Shown here in pieces: positions 1-8,064 of a stretch of DNA of 64,000 bases (its first letter is position 1; each line of letters starts with the position of its first letter). The DNA is from Paraburkholderia humisilvae (lineage in GTDB: Bacteria > Pseudomonadota > Gammaproteobacteria > Burkholderiales > Burkholderiaceae): the NCBI RefSeq assembly GCF_902859855.1, contig NZ_CADIKH010000014.1, positions 1 to 64,000 on the forward strand, given 5' to 3'. Both the position numbers and the translations under genes were made by a program. The notes beneath the pieces are model-generated. The model searched no databases. It saw nothing but the letters and a program-made list of their open reading frames with translations, and was not told the DNA's origin.

Positions 1-1149
1 AGCCGCGCCGCCCTGCGCAGCCGGCCGCGCCGCGGGCACCGGCCCGCCGCCGGCCGCGCCGTTCAAGGCCGGCTCGAACGCGAGCATGCGCAATAGCGTC
101 ATCGTGAAGCCCGCGTATTCGTCAGGTGCAAGGCCCAACTCGCTTCGGCCAATCGTCGCGATCTGGTAGAACAGCTGCACCTGCTCGGGGCTCAATGCAT
201 CGGCAAAGCGTCGCAGATCGCCCGCCTCGGGCCATTCGGCGAGCACTGACGAGGGCGCAAACTGCGCCCATGCAATCCGGTGCAGCAAGCTCGCAAGATC
301 TTGCAGCGCGGTGGAAAACGACAGGCTGCGCAACGCCATCTCGTCGGCAACGGCCAGCACCGTGGCGCCGTCATTTGCCGCCAGTGCGTCGAGCAGCCGG
401 ATCAGATAGCTCTGATCGAGCGCACCCAGCATGCCGCGCACCGCCTCTTCGGTCACCTGGTTGGCCGAGTAGGCAATCGCCTGATCCGTCAATGACAACG
501 CATCGCGCATCGAACCGTCCGCCGCGCGCGCAAGCAGACGCAGCGCCTGCGCCTCGAACGGGATCTGCTCCTCGCCGAGAATCCGCTCGAGATGCGACAC
601 GATATGCCCGGCAGGCATCTGCTTCAGATTGAACTGCAGACAGCGCGACAGCACCGTGACCGGAATCTTCTGCGGATCGGTGGTCGCCAGAATGAATTTG
701 ACATGCGGCGGCGGCTCTTCGAGCGTTTTGAGCATTGCGTTGAACGCGTGGTTCGTCAGCATGTGCACTTCGTCGATCATATAGACCTTGAAGCGCGCAT
801 CGACCGGCGCATACACCGCGCGCTCGAGCAGCGCGGCCATTTCGTCGACCCCGCGATTGCTCGCCGCATCCATTTCGACATAGTCGACGAAGCGCCCTTC
901 GTCGATCTCCCGGCACGCGCGGCACACGCCGCACGGCGTGGCGGTGACGCCCGTCTCACAGTTGAGCGCCTTCGCGAAGATGCGCGACAGCGTGGTCTTG
1001 CCGACGCCGCGTGTTCCGGTGAACAGATAGGCGTGATGCAGGCGGCCGCCGTCGAGCGCATGCGTGAGCGCGCGCACGACGTGCTCCTGTCCGACGAGCG
1101 ACGCGAAATCTTTCGGCCGCCACTTGCGTGCGAGAACTTGATAGGTCAT
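1..1149 (-). CDS. dnaX: DNA polymerase III subunit gamma/tau (partial, C-terminus outside window)
   Basis: Clamp-loader ATPase of the replicative polymerase; it loads the beta sliding clamp and ties the polymerases to the helicase. 383 residues are visible, starting MTYQVLARKWRPKDF. The Walker A motif GTRGVGKTT is at about 45-53, the zinc-binding cysteines are C64, C73, C76 and C79, and the DEVH Walker B box is at 126-129. The clamp-loader region is complete and an Ala/Gly/Pro-rich linker begins as the gene runs off the left edge. The ATG at 1149 is the family start, but no Shine-Dalgarno is visible before it, and a TACAAT hexamer lies only 7 bases upstream. The 4.5S RNA gene lies upstream on the same strand. 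Identity is certain; the tau-specific C-terminus cannot be judged. Confidence 0.97.
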   Translation of the reverse strand, partial: MTYQVLARKWRPKDFASLVGQEHVVRALTHALDGGRLHHAYLFTGTRGVGKTTLSRIFAKALNCETGVTATPCGVCRACREIDEGRFVDYVEMDAASNRGVDEMAALLERAVYAPVDARFKVYMIDEVHMLTNHAFNAMLKTLEEPPPHVKFILATTDPQKIPVTVLSRCLQFNLKQMPAGHIVSHLERILGEEQIPFEAQALRLLARAADGSMRDALSLTDQAIAYSANQVTEEAVRGMLGALDQSYLIRLLDALAANDGATVLAVADEMALRSLSFSTALQDLASLLHRIAWAQFAPSSVLAEWPEAGDLRRFADALSPEQVQLFYQIATIGRSELGLAPDEYAGFTMTLLRMLAFEPALNGAAGGGPVPAARPAAQGGAA

Positions 1150-1566
1150 CGGGAAATTGTATCAGCAACGCATAGGCGCACAGGCCGTTCAGCCGGACGC
1201 CACAAAGGGGCTGCGAAAAACAGTTGCCGGGGTGACAAACGCGGATCCTGTCATCCGATAGATATCGGAACCACGCGGCAACCGCCAGCGCTCTATTGTA
1301 TTTGGCTAATTGGCCGATAGAGAAAGACTTCACGTGCGCGCCGCGAAACCACGCGCATCGATGACCCGCGGGCCCAACGCTCAATGAATCGCAGGTCAAC
1401 CCGACAAAACGCAGACAGCGCACCGACGAACTCCAATGCAATATCTGCGCGACGCGAGGTCCGTCAATTGAAATACGCAGGGAAGATGACGCAGCAACGA
1501 CGTGACGCAGAAAGACGCGCCAGGGAAAACACGCGAGGGAAACACAACGAAGGAAAGAGGAAGGTG
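1150..1566. other. Spacer between dnaX and ffs
   Basis: About 420 bases with no convincing gene. The dnaX-proximal end holds TACAAT (minus strand, 1161-1156), a possible -10 very close to the dnaX ATG. The reading frames here are composition-driven and resemble no protein I know. I see nothing else. Confidence 0.5.
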
Positions 1567-1662
1567 ACGAGCCCGACCCTCGGCACTGGTGGAAAACGGC
1601 TGTGGCTGCTTCGTTCCCGACCTGACCAGGTTGACCGCCCCTCCATGCGAGGAGGCCCGTCA
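1567..1662 (-). ncRNA. ffs: 4.5S RNA, bacterial small signal recognition particle RNA
   Basis: RNA scaffold of the signal recognition particle; it binds Ffh and couples translation of membrane proteins to FtsY. Read on the minus strand, the hallmark apical part is present: GGTCAGGTCGGGAACGAAGC followed by AGCC. This is the Ffh-binding symmetric/asymmetric loop pair. The flanks can fold back as one long hairpin, with the GGGCCTCC side near 1655 and the GAGGGTCGGG side near 1572-1580. The size is about 96 nt, normal for the small SRP RNA class. The ends are estimates: the 5' end is placed 7 bases after a TAGAAT -10, and the 3' end at the close of the helix. Confidence 0.88.
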
Positions 1663-1668
1663 CGAAGC

Positions 1669-1674
1669 ATTCTA
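1669..1674 (-). promoter_or_regulatory. -10 element of ffs
   Basis: TAGAAT on the minus strand, about 7 bases upstream of the inferred 5' end of the 4.5S RNA. That is the expected distance for a sigma-70 -10 box. No good -35 is visible in the GC-rich sequence behind it. Confidence 0.5.
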
Positions 1675-2127
1675 TCATTGCCGACCGCGCCGCGCGACTG
1701 GAAAATCGGGCGGCACGGCTTGCGCGCGTTGCGCAGTGTGCCCGGCCGCGCGCCGCCAGGCCCGTCGAAAGCGCGGCTGCGATGCCTTGCGCACGTCCTC
1801 GAGCGCCTCTTGTGTTCGGCCGCCGCCACCTCCAGATAGGTGCCGGAAAGGACCGGTGCACCATGGCGGCAACACACCGATCCTGCTGCCCAAATGGGTA
1901 CTATCACCACGGGCAGCACATAGCGAATTAGGCTAAACTGCGTGCAAGTGACCCGTAAAGTCAAGCGCCGAGTGCCTTCGCAGGTTCTTTGCAGCGAGTC
2001 CCCACAGACCTCGAAAGTCATTCGGTTGAGCGTTTCTTTGCGGTAAAGCGAACGGAGATTTTCTTCAGTTTTGATGTATCGTGGCGAGCATTCAGGCAGG
2101 CCTCGAACCGAATGAGGTATTCAGACA
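1675..2127. other. Divergent spacer between ffs and trxA
   Basis: About 450 bases between the minus-strand ffs and the plus-strand trxA. It must carry both promoters. Only the ffs -10 is clear; several T-rich stretches near 2030-2080 could serve trxA, but none makes a convincing -35/-10 pair. No gene is seen. Confidence 0.5.
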
Positions 2128-2454
2128 ATGAGCGAACAAATCAAGCACATCAGCGACGCATCGTTCGAACAGGACGTCGTGAAATCCGATAAACCCGTAT
2201 TGCTCGATTTCTGGGCAGAATGGTGCGGCCCTTGCAAGATGATTGCACCGATCCTCGACGAAGTCGCGAAAGACTACGCAGACCGTCTGCAGATCGCGAA
2301 GATCAACGTTGACGAGCATCAGTCGACGCCGGTGAAGTTCGGCGTGCGCGGCATCCCGACGTTGATCCTCTTCAAGAACGGCGCGGTCGCCGCGCAGAAG
2401 GTCGGCGCACTGTCGAAGTCGCAACTCACCGCGTTCCTCGACGGCAATCTTTAA
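2128..2454 (+). CDS. trxA: Thioredoxin 1
   Basis: Small cytoplasmic dithiol reductant that keeps protein disulfides reduced and feeds ribonucleotide reductase and peroxiredoxins. It has 108 residues, the usual family length. The active site WCGPC is at residues 32-36, preceded by LLDFWAE. The cis-proline loop GIPT is in the second half, and the typical LFKNG hairpin follows. It sits directly upstream of rho on the same strand with a 353-base spacer, an arrangement common in proteobacteria. The bcp peroxiredoxin at 41.2 kb is a plausible client. Nothing is unusual in the protein. Confidence 0.98.
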   Translation: MSEQIKHISDASFEQDVVKSDKPVLLDFWAEWCGPCKMIAPILDEVAKDYADRLQIAKINVDEHQSTPVKFGVRGIPTLILFKNGAVAAQKVGALSKSQLTAFLDGNL

Positions 2455-2484
2455 TTGCCGAACCGTGATTGCGATGCGTAATCA

Positions 2485-2522
2485 ATTAACCGGCGCATAC
2501 CGTTAGTTCATCGCCGGTTAAT
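2485..2522. terminator. Hairpin after trxA, possible terminator or attenuator
   Basis: A perfect 11-bp inverted repeat, ATTAACCGGCG (2485-2495) and CGCCGGTTAAT (2512-2522), with a 16-base loop. It starts 31 bases after the trxA stop. No U-tract follows on the plus strand, so it is not a textbook intrinsic terminator; it may protect the trxA 3' end or act with Rho. Confidence 0.4.
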
Positions 2523-2698
2523 CTTTGCCCGCCCGGCGCGCTGCGCGGCAAGCGGTCGCACCGGGCAAAGTCCAGCGCCGCCGGCATCACGCAAAGGTTG
2601 TCCCCGCGCCGATTGCCTGTCCCGGTCTGTTGTCGGTTGACAACACGGACAAAGCAAAGCTGCCGGTCCGCCACGCAGGCCGGATCAGGCGTGTGCTA

Positions 2699-2707
2699 TG
2701 CTAGAAT
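2699..2707 (+). promoter_or_regulatory. Extended -10 promoter for rho
   Basis: TGCTAGAAT is an extended -10 (TG-N-TAGAAT), about 100 bases before the rho ATG. The -35 region (around 2679-2684) is poor, as is usual when an extended -10 is used. It would give rho its own transcript with a leader of about 95 nt, in line with rho being autoregulated in other bacteria. Confidence 0.45.
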
Positions 2708-2807
2708 CCACAAAACGTCGAAAAGACGAATAAGTCCCTGAGCGGTCCCGCTCAACCCTCCTCCCAGATTCATTTCAGGTCGCACCTTCTCCCTGCGGGT
2801 TCTCCGT

Positions 2808-4070
2808 ATGCATTTATCCGAGCTTAAGACTCTGCACGTCTCACAGTTGATCGAAATGGCCAATGGCCTCGAGATCGAAAGTGCGAACCGCCTGCGCAAG
2901 CAGGAGTTAATGTTTGCCATTCTCAAAAAGCGCGCGAAGACGGGCGAAACGATCTTCGGTGACGGCACGCTCGAAGTGCTGCCGGACGGCTTCGGTTTCC
3001 TGCGCTCGCCCGAAACCTCGTATCTCGCGAGCACGGACGATATTTACATCAGTCCGTCGCAAATCCGCCGTTTCAATCTGCATACGGGCGACACGATCGA
3101 AGGCGAAGTGCGCACGCCGAAAGACGGCGAACGCTATTTCGCGCTGGTGAAAGTCGACAAGGTCAATGGCCAGCCGCCGGAGGCGTCGAAACACAAGATC
3201 ATGTTCGAGAATCTGACGCCGCTGCACCCGAACAAGGTGCTGCTGCTCGAACGTGAAATGCGCGGTGAGGAAAACGTCACCGGCCGCATCATCGACATGA
3301 TCGCGCCGATCGGCAAAGGCCAGCGCGGGCTGCTGGTCGCATCGCCCAAGTCCGGCAAGACCGTGATGCTTCAGCACATCGCGCATGCGATCAAGCAGAA
3401 CCATCCGGACGTCGTGCTGTTCGTGCTGCTGATCGACGAACGTCCGGAAGAAGTGACGGAAATGCAGCGCTCGGTCGCGGGCGAAGTGATCGCATCGACG
3501 TTCGACGAACCGGCCGCGCGTCACGTACAGGTCGCCGAGATGGTGATCGAAAAGGCCAAGCGCCTCGTCGAAATGAAGAACGACGTCGTGATTCTGCTCG
3601 ACTCGATCACGCGTCTTGCGCGCGCATACAACACTGTTGTGCCGGCATCGGGCAAGGTGCTCACCGGCGGTGTCGATGCGAACGCGCTGCAACGGCCGAA
3701 GCGCTTCTTCGGCGCGGCGCGCAATATCGAGGAAGGCGGGTCGCTGACTATCATCGGCACCGCGCTGATCGAAACCGGCAGCCGTATGGACGACGTGATC
3801 TACGAAGAGTTCAAGGGCACCGGCAATATGGAAGTGCACCTCGAGCGCCGTCTTGCGGAGAAGCGCGTCTATCCGTCGATCAACCTGAACAAGTCCGGCA
3901 CGCGCCGCGAAGAACTGCTGATCAAGCCCGAGATCCTGCAAAAGATCTGGGTGCTACGCAAGTTCATTCACGACATGGACGAAGTCGATGCAATGGAATT
4001 CCTGCTCGACAAGATCCGCCAGACAAAGAACAACTCCGAGTTCTTCGATATGATGCGCCGCGGCGGCTAA
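2808..4070 (+). CDS. rho: Transcription termination factor Rho
   Basis: Hexameric RNA-dependent ATPase that ends transcription of untranslated RNA. It has 420 residues, matching E. coli (419). The N-terminal Rho_N domain starts MHLSELKTLHVSQL. The cold-shock-like RNA-binding domain carries GFGFLR at 61-66. The ATPase core has the Walker A motif SPKSGKT near 178-184 and the Walker B run VVILLDSITRLARAYN. The Q- and R-loop region ends with the conserved LDKIRQTKNNSEFFDMM tail. An intrinsic terminator follows at 4115. Confidence 0.99.
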   Translation: MHLSELKTLHVSQLIEMANGLEIESANRLRKQELMFAILKKRAKTGETIFGDGTLEVLPDGFGFLRSPETSYLASTDDIYISPSQIRRFNLHTGDTIEGEVRTPKDGERYFALVKVDKVNGQPPEASKHKIMFENLTPLHPNKVLLLEREMRGEENVTGRIIDMIAPIGKGQRGLLVASPKSGKTVMLQHIAHAIKQNHPDVVLFVLLIDERPEEVTEMQRSVAGEVIASTFDEPAARHVQVAEMVIEKAKRLVEMKNDVVILLDSITRLARAYNTVVPASGKVLTGGVDANALQRPKRFFGAARNIEEGGSLTIIGTALIETGSRMDDVIYEEFKGTGNMEVHLERRLAEKRVYPSINLNKSGTRREELLIKPEILQKIWVLRKFIHDMDEVDAMEFLLDKIRQTKNNSEFFDMMRRGG

Positions 4071-4114
4071 GGCCCTGTCGCGCGGCATCACCGTGTTTCA
4101 CCAGCTGGCCGTGA

Positions 4115-4137
4115 CGCCCGCCTTCGCGGGCGCTTTT
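4115..4137 (+). terminator. Intrinsic terminator of rho
   Basis: The stem CGCCCGC (4115-4121) and GCGGGCG (4126-4132) is perfect over 7 bp with a CTTC loop, followed by CTTTTC. It lies 45 bases after the rho stop codon. Confidence 0.8.
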
Positions 4138-4301
4138 CGTTGAACGGCGCACTTCGACGGCCGCGCGTTTAACACTTCGCAGGCCGTCGGCCACGCGTTT
4201 AAAATTGTCGACGTTCGGATACCCGACAGCCAGACAATCCGTCGCCGCGCGCGAGGCACCGCTATTCGCCAGCGTCACGCGCGGCCCAACCAGCGCTAGC
4301 G

Positions 4302-5141
4302 ATGCTCTCGAAACTCACTCACTGGATCGGCGCACGCCGTCGCGAGCGCGCGCTGCGCACCCATGCGATTTCCGACGCGCTGTGGCAAAGAACACTCGCC
4401 GGGCTGCCGTTCCTTGCGTGGCTCGACGCGCCGGATCAGGCGCGCCTGCGCGATATGACATGCCTCTTTCTCGCGCAGAAGGAGTTCTCAACCGCGCATG
4501 AGCTTGAGCTCACCGACGAGATCAGCGTCGCCATCGCCGCTCAGGCTTGCTTGCCGGTGCTCAATCTCGGCCTCGAACTGTATCGCGGCTGGGTCGGCAT
4601 CATCGTTTATCCGGGCGAGTTCGTGATTCGCAAGACGGTCGAAGATGAAGACGGCATCGTTCATGAAGTCGAACACGATGCGAGCGGTGAAGCGTGGGAA
4701 GGCGGGCCGGTCGTGCTGTCGTGGGAAGACGCGCAAATGACCGATGGCAGCGACGCATACAACGTTGTGATCCATGAGTTCGCGCATAAGATCGATATGG
4801 TGACGGGCGCCGCGGACGGTCACCCGCCGCTGTTCCGACGGCTGCACGCGCCGCTTGACAGCAACGCGTGGGCGGACGTGTTCGACCACGCGTACGACCA
4901 GTTCTGCGCGAAGGTTGACGCGGTATCGGATCGCCGTTGGGCGCGTTTCGAGCGCGAGTCGCTGATCGACCCTTACGCGGCGGACCATCCATCGGAGTTT
5001 TTCGCGGTTTGCAGCGAGGCGCTGTTCGTGAAGCCGCGCGAGTTCGACGCGGAGTACCCGGAGTTGTACCGGCTGCTTGCGCGCTACTATCGGCAGGATC
5101 CTGCCCGGACCGGCGCGTTGCAGGCCGATACGCCGGGTTGA
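4302..5141 (+). CDS. mtfA: MtfA family zinc peptidase
   Basis: MtfA is a cytoplasmic zinc aminopeptidase; in E. coli it binds and inactivates the repressor Mlc (DgsA) and so affects PTS glucose transport. Burkholderiales lack the enteric glucose PTS circuit, so the substrate here is unknown. The 279-residue protein carries the gluzincin motif HEFAHKID (HExxH) in its central part, with downstream acidic residues of the family, and the conserved stretch ADHPSEFFAVCSEALF. The length is near E. coli MtfA (265). The ATG at 4302 fits the start MLSKLTHWIG. It stands alone between rho and rpmE2. Confidence 0.9.
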   Translation: MLSKLTHWIGARRRERALRTHAISDALWQRTLAGLPFLAWLDAPDQARLRDMTCLFLAQKEFSTAHELELTDEISVAIAAQACLPVLNLGLELYRGWVGIIVYPGEFVIRKTVEDEDGIVHEVEHDASGEAWEGGPVVLSWEDAQMTDGSDAYNVVIHEFAHKIDMVTGAADGHPPLFRRLHAPLDSNAWADVFDHAYDQFCAKVDAVSDRRWARFERESLIDPYAADHPSEFFAVCSEALFVKPREFDAEYPELYRLLARYYRQDPARTGALQADTPG

Positions 5142-5286
5142 GGAGCCGGGGCTGACGAGCCGCAGGCTTGATCAGCCGCGAGGTGATTAGCCTCACGGCA
5201 TACCAGCATGGGAGCCACGGCCGGCCGACCCGCACGCGGATCGCGAAAAAACCGACGAGATTCTCGCCAAGCGACTGATTTTCTGG

Positions 5287-5292
5287 CATAAT
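5287..5292 (+). promoter_or_regulatory. -10 element for rpmE2
   Basis: CATAAT, 5 of 6 to the consensus, lies 73 bases before the rpmE2 ATG. The -35 region is weak. Confidence 0.35.
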
Positions 5293-5365
5293 CTCGCGTT
5301 TTCGACCTTAGGCAAGTGGCTCGCGAACCCCGCTGGCTGGCTACCGCCCGATCAAAGGAAAAACC

Positions 5366-5629
5366 ATGAAAGAAAACACCCACCCGAATTACCGCGAAGT
5401 CGTGTTCCAGGATATGTCGATCGACTTCAAGTTCATCACGCGCTCGACCATCCAGACGCGTGAAACCATCGAATTCAACGGCAAGACCTACCCGCTCGCG
5501 AAAATCGAAGTGTCGTCGGAATCGCATCCGTTCTACACGGGTCAGCAAAAGATCATGGACACGGCTGGCCGCGTCGAGAAGTTCAACAAGAAGTTCGGCG
5601 CCCGCGCAACCGGCAAGGCCACGAAATAA
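5366..5629 (+). CDS. rpmE2: 50S ribosomal protein L31, type B
   Basis: Large-subunit protein at the central protuberance that bridges to the 30S head. The 87 residues start MKENTHPNYREVVFQD. The cysteine pairs of zinc-binding L31 are absent, and the KNKF-like motif (EKFNKKFG) is near the C-terminus, so this is the zinc-free paralogue (type B). In many bacteria the type B copy replaces the zinc form during zinc shortage. Here I see no Zur-like operator, and in Burkholderia the type B form appears to be the constitutive one. It is monocistronic, with its own promoter and terminator. Confidence 0.97.
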   Translation: MKENTHPNYREVVFQDMSIDFKFITRSTIQTRETIEFNGKTYPLAKIEVSSESHPFYTGQQKIMDTAGRVEKFNKKFGARATGKATK

Positions 5630-5695
5630 AGCGTCACGACATTTCCGCGCGCCGGGGCCGGCTGATCATGCTCGACCCGCGCAGCAATCCCCGAG

Positions 5696-5722
5696 AAAGG
5701 GCAGCATCCGCTGCCCTTTTTT
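5696..5722 (+). terminator. Intrinsic terminator of rpmE2
   Basis: A perfect 10-bp stem, AAAGGGCAGC (5696-5705) and GCTGCCCTTT (5710-5719), with an ATCC loop. The T-run continues out of the stem. Confidence 0.9.
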
Positions 5723-6230
5723 GTCGCTGTCTTTTCTGTCGCAGCTTTTTTTATCACCGCAGTACAGGCCGCCACGCGGCCAGCCTCCGTCGCGCCCGAC
5801 CAGCGCCGACTTTTCATGAAAGCGTGCGAAGCCTGACAAGTGTCACGCTGTTGCAGCCGGTATTTGCACACCGACACGTCGCACGCACGAATCGCAAGCA
5901 CGATTCGCACGCCGTTCGTACAGCCATGTGCGGCGCGGGCGGCGTCAACGTTTTGCAAGATCCGCGGCGGCTGCACGGTCAACCACGCGTCGTTGTCAAC
6001 ACCCAGTTGTCAGCACACCATGCCCCTTGTTACATGCTCATGACGCGCAGCGCCGCGCACGTCTACAATGCCGGATGCTCAGCATCGGCCGGGTTTCCGA
6101 GCTGCGTGCGCGGGTCACGTCGTTGTCCGACCCGCGGGTCACCCCGTCGGCCAACCCGCTGGCCAGCCTGTTAGCCGCCGCGTGCCCATCGCACCACGGA
6201 AAAACGCTTCATCACGATCAATAACATCGC
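5723..6230. other. Long spacer before the GT-C gene
   Basis: About 510 bases without a recognisable gene. It holds a perfect 7-bp inverted repeat CGAATCG-N6-CGATTCG (5888-5907). It also holds a possible promoter: TGACGC (6041-6046), 17 bases, TACAAT (6064-6069), about 160 bases before the next ATG. The reading frames here have no family resemblance. Confidence 0.45.
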
Positions 6231-7991
6231 ATGCGACCCGTTGTCCGACTCACTGCCTCCGCAACCAGCGCGCTGCCGCGTTCGTTGCTGCTTGCCATCT
6301 GCGTGATCTATGCATCGTTCGGGCTATTCGGCCGCGATCCATGGAAAAACGAGGATGCCGCCGGCTTCGGCGTGATGTGGACCATGGCGAACGGTAGTCT
6401 GCATGACTGGCTACTGCCGAACCTCGTCGGCAAATACATCACGTCGGACGCGCCGCTCGGCTATTGGCTCGGCGCCGCCACGATCCGGGCGCTCGCGCCA
6501 TGGGTCGACGCGAGCAACGCGTCGCGCGTGTTCACCGGCCTGCTGTTTTGCGCGGCCTGCGCGTTCGTCTGGTACGGCGCCTATCTGCTCGGTCGGCGCC
6601 CTGAGGTACAGCCGTTCAAGTACGCGTTCGGCGGCGAACCGGAACCGCGCGACTACGGCCGCACGCTGGCCGACGGCGCGCTGCTGATCCTGCTCGCGTG
6701 CTTCGGCCTCGCGGAGCGCGGCCACGAAACCACCCCCGCGCTTGCGCAGTTCTTCTGTATCGCGATGCTCGTTTATGGGCTCGTGCGGCTGCTCGACAAG
6801 CCGATCCAGGGCACGCTGATCTGGGGCTGCGGCCTGGGCCTCGTGATGCTGACAGCGAGCCCGGTGCTGGTCGGCGCGCTGCTGATCGGCACGCTGACGA
6901 TGATGCTGATCGTGCGCGAAGCACGCACTCGCTGGCTGCTACTGACGGGTCTTCCGGTCGCGCTCGTGCTGTCCGCGTCGTGGCCGATCGCGGCACTCGT
7001 GTTCTTCCCGGCGGACGCGGTGTGGTTCCTGAATCAGTGGATGCGCGGCAGTTTGAATTCGTTCACCGGCCCGTTCGGCCCCGTGCTGCTGTATGCATTG
7101 AAGAACCTGCCGCTTTTCACATGGCCCGCGTGGCCGCTCGCGATCTGGGCATGGATCAGCTGGTCGGGGCTGCGCCGCGCACCGCACATTGCGATTCCGC
7201 TGGCGGTGATCGGGCCGCTGTTCGCGCTCGTCATCCTGCAAAGCTCGGAAACGAACCGGCTGTATATGCTCCCGCTGCCCGCGCTGTCGGTGCTCGCCGC
7301 GTTCGCGCTCCCCACGTTGAAACGCGGCGCGATCAACGCGTTCGACTGGTTCGCGGTGTTGAGCTTCACTGTGCTCGGTTCATTCGTGTGGCTGGTATGG
7401 CTCGCGTCGATGACCGGCTTCCCGTTCTTCCTCGCCCGTAACCTGTCGCGGCTGGTCCCCGGCTATGCGCCGCAATTCAGAATCGTGTCGCTGATATGCG
7501 CGATTGCGGTCACGCTCTGCTGGATGGTGCTGGTGCAATGGCGCGTCGCGCGGCATCCGAAGGTGCTGTGGCGCAGCGTCGTGCTGTCGAGCGCGGGCAC
7601 GACGCTGATGTGGGTGCTGCTCATGACGTTATGGCTGCCGATCGTCAACTACAGCCGGACCTATAAGGACGTCGCGCAACAGATCGCCGCGCACTTGCCC
7701 GACGACTACTCGTGCATTTCGCCGGTCCGTCTGGGCAATGCGCAGATCGCGACCTTCGCGTATTTCGGCGGCATGCACTTTTCGTTCACCGACGACGACT
7801 GCGACGTGATCCTGCGTCAGGACACGCAGGACTTCGGCGCACCGAGCCCGATGCCGGACTTCGTCTGGAAGCTGGTCTGGGAAGGCCGGCGCGCGGCCGA
7901 CCGCGACGAGCGCTTCCGCCTGTACGTGCGCATCGACCGCCCGAAGCCCCCCGTCAAGCGACGCAACGTGCGGCCTAAAGCTATACAGTGA
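6231..7991 (+). CDS. ArnT/PMT-like GT-C superfamily integral membrane protein
   Basis: Probable lipid-linked-sugar glycosyltransferase of the inner membrane (GT-C fold); donor and acceptor are unknown. It has 586 residues. After the first membrane helix (LLLAICVIYASFGLFG) comes a periplasmic loop with DPWKNED and, further on, SDAPLGYWLGA. This is the spacing of the acidic first-loop motif in ArnT/PMT proteins. About ten to twelve hydrophobic segments follow, and a soluble C-terminal part begins near residue 490. It resembles hypothetical Burkholderia membrane proteins rather than true ArnT, which is present separately at 33.5 kb. A MATE exporter gene follows after 73 bases. Confidence 0.7.
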   Translation: MRPVVRLTASATSALPRSLLLAICVIYASFGLFGRDPWKNEDAAGFGVMWTMANGSLHDWLLPNLVGKYITSDAPLGYWLGAATIRALAPWVDASNASRVFTGLLFCAACAFVWYGAYLLGRRPEVQPFKYAFGGEPEPRDYGRTLADGALLILLACFGLAERGHETTPALAQFFCIAMLVYGLVRLLDKPIQGTLIWGCGLGLVMLTASPVLVGALLIGTLTMMLIVREARTRWLLLTGLPVALVLSASWPIAALVFFPADAVWFLNQWMRGSLNSFTGPFGPVLLYALKNLPLFTWPAWPLAIWAWISWSGLRRAPHIAIPLAVIGPLFALVILQSSETNRLYMLPLPALSVLAAFALPTLKRGAINAFDWFAVLSFTVLGSFVWLVWLASMTGFPFFLARNLSRLVPGYAPQFRIVSLICAIAVTLCWMVLVQWRVARHPKVLWRSVVLSSAGTTLMWVLLMTLWLPIVNYSRTYKDVAQQIAAHLPDDYSCISPVRLGNAQIATFAYFGGMHFSFTDDDCDVILRQDTQDFGAPSPMPDFVWKLVWEGRRAADRDERFRLYVRIDRPKPPVKRRNVRPKAIQ

Positions 7992-8064
7992 GCGGCGCAT
8001 CGATCGGCACACGAGCCCGCGCAGGCTCCGTGACCCACCGCACGCCACGCGCAAATCATTCGTC

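Noticed and set aside
1384..1936. Small open frames across ffs and its flanks
   Set aside because: They overlap the SRP RNA and have only composition-driven sequence.
2485..2522. Attachment site or IS end after trxA
   Set aside because: The 11-bp inverted repeat has no flanking direct repeat or recombinase gene; a transcript 3'-end hairpin is simpler.
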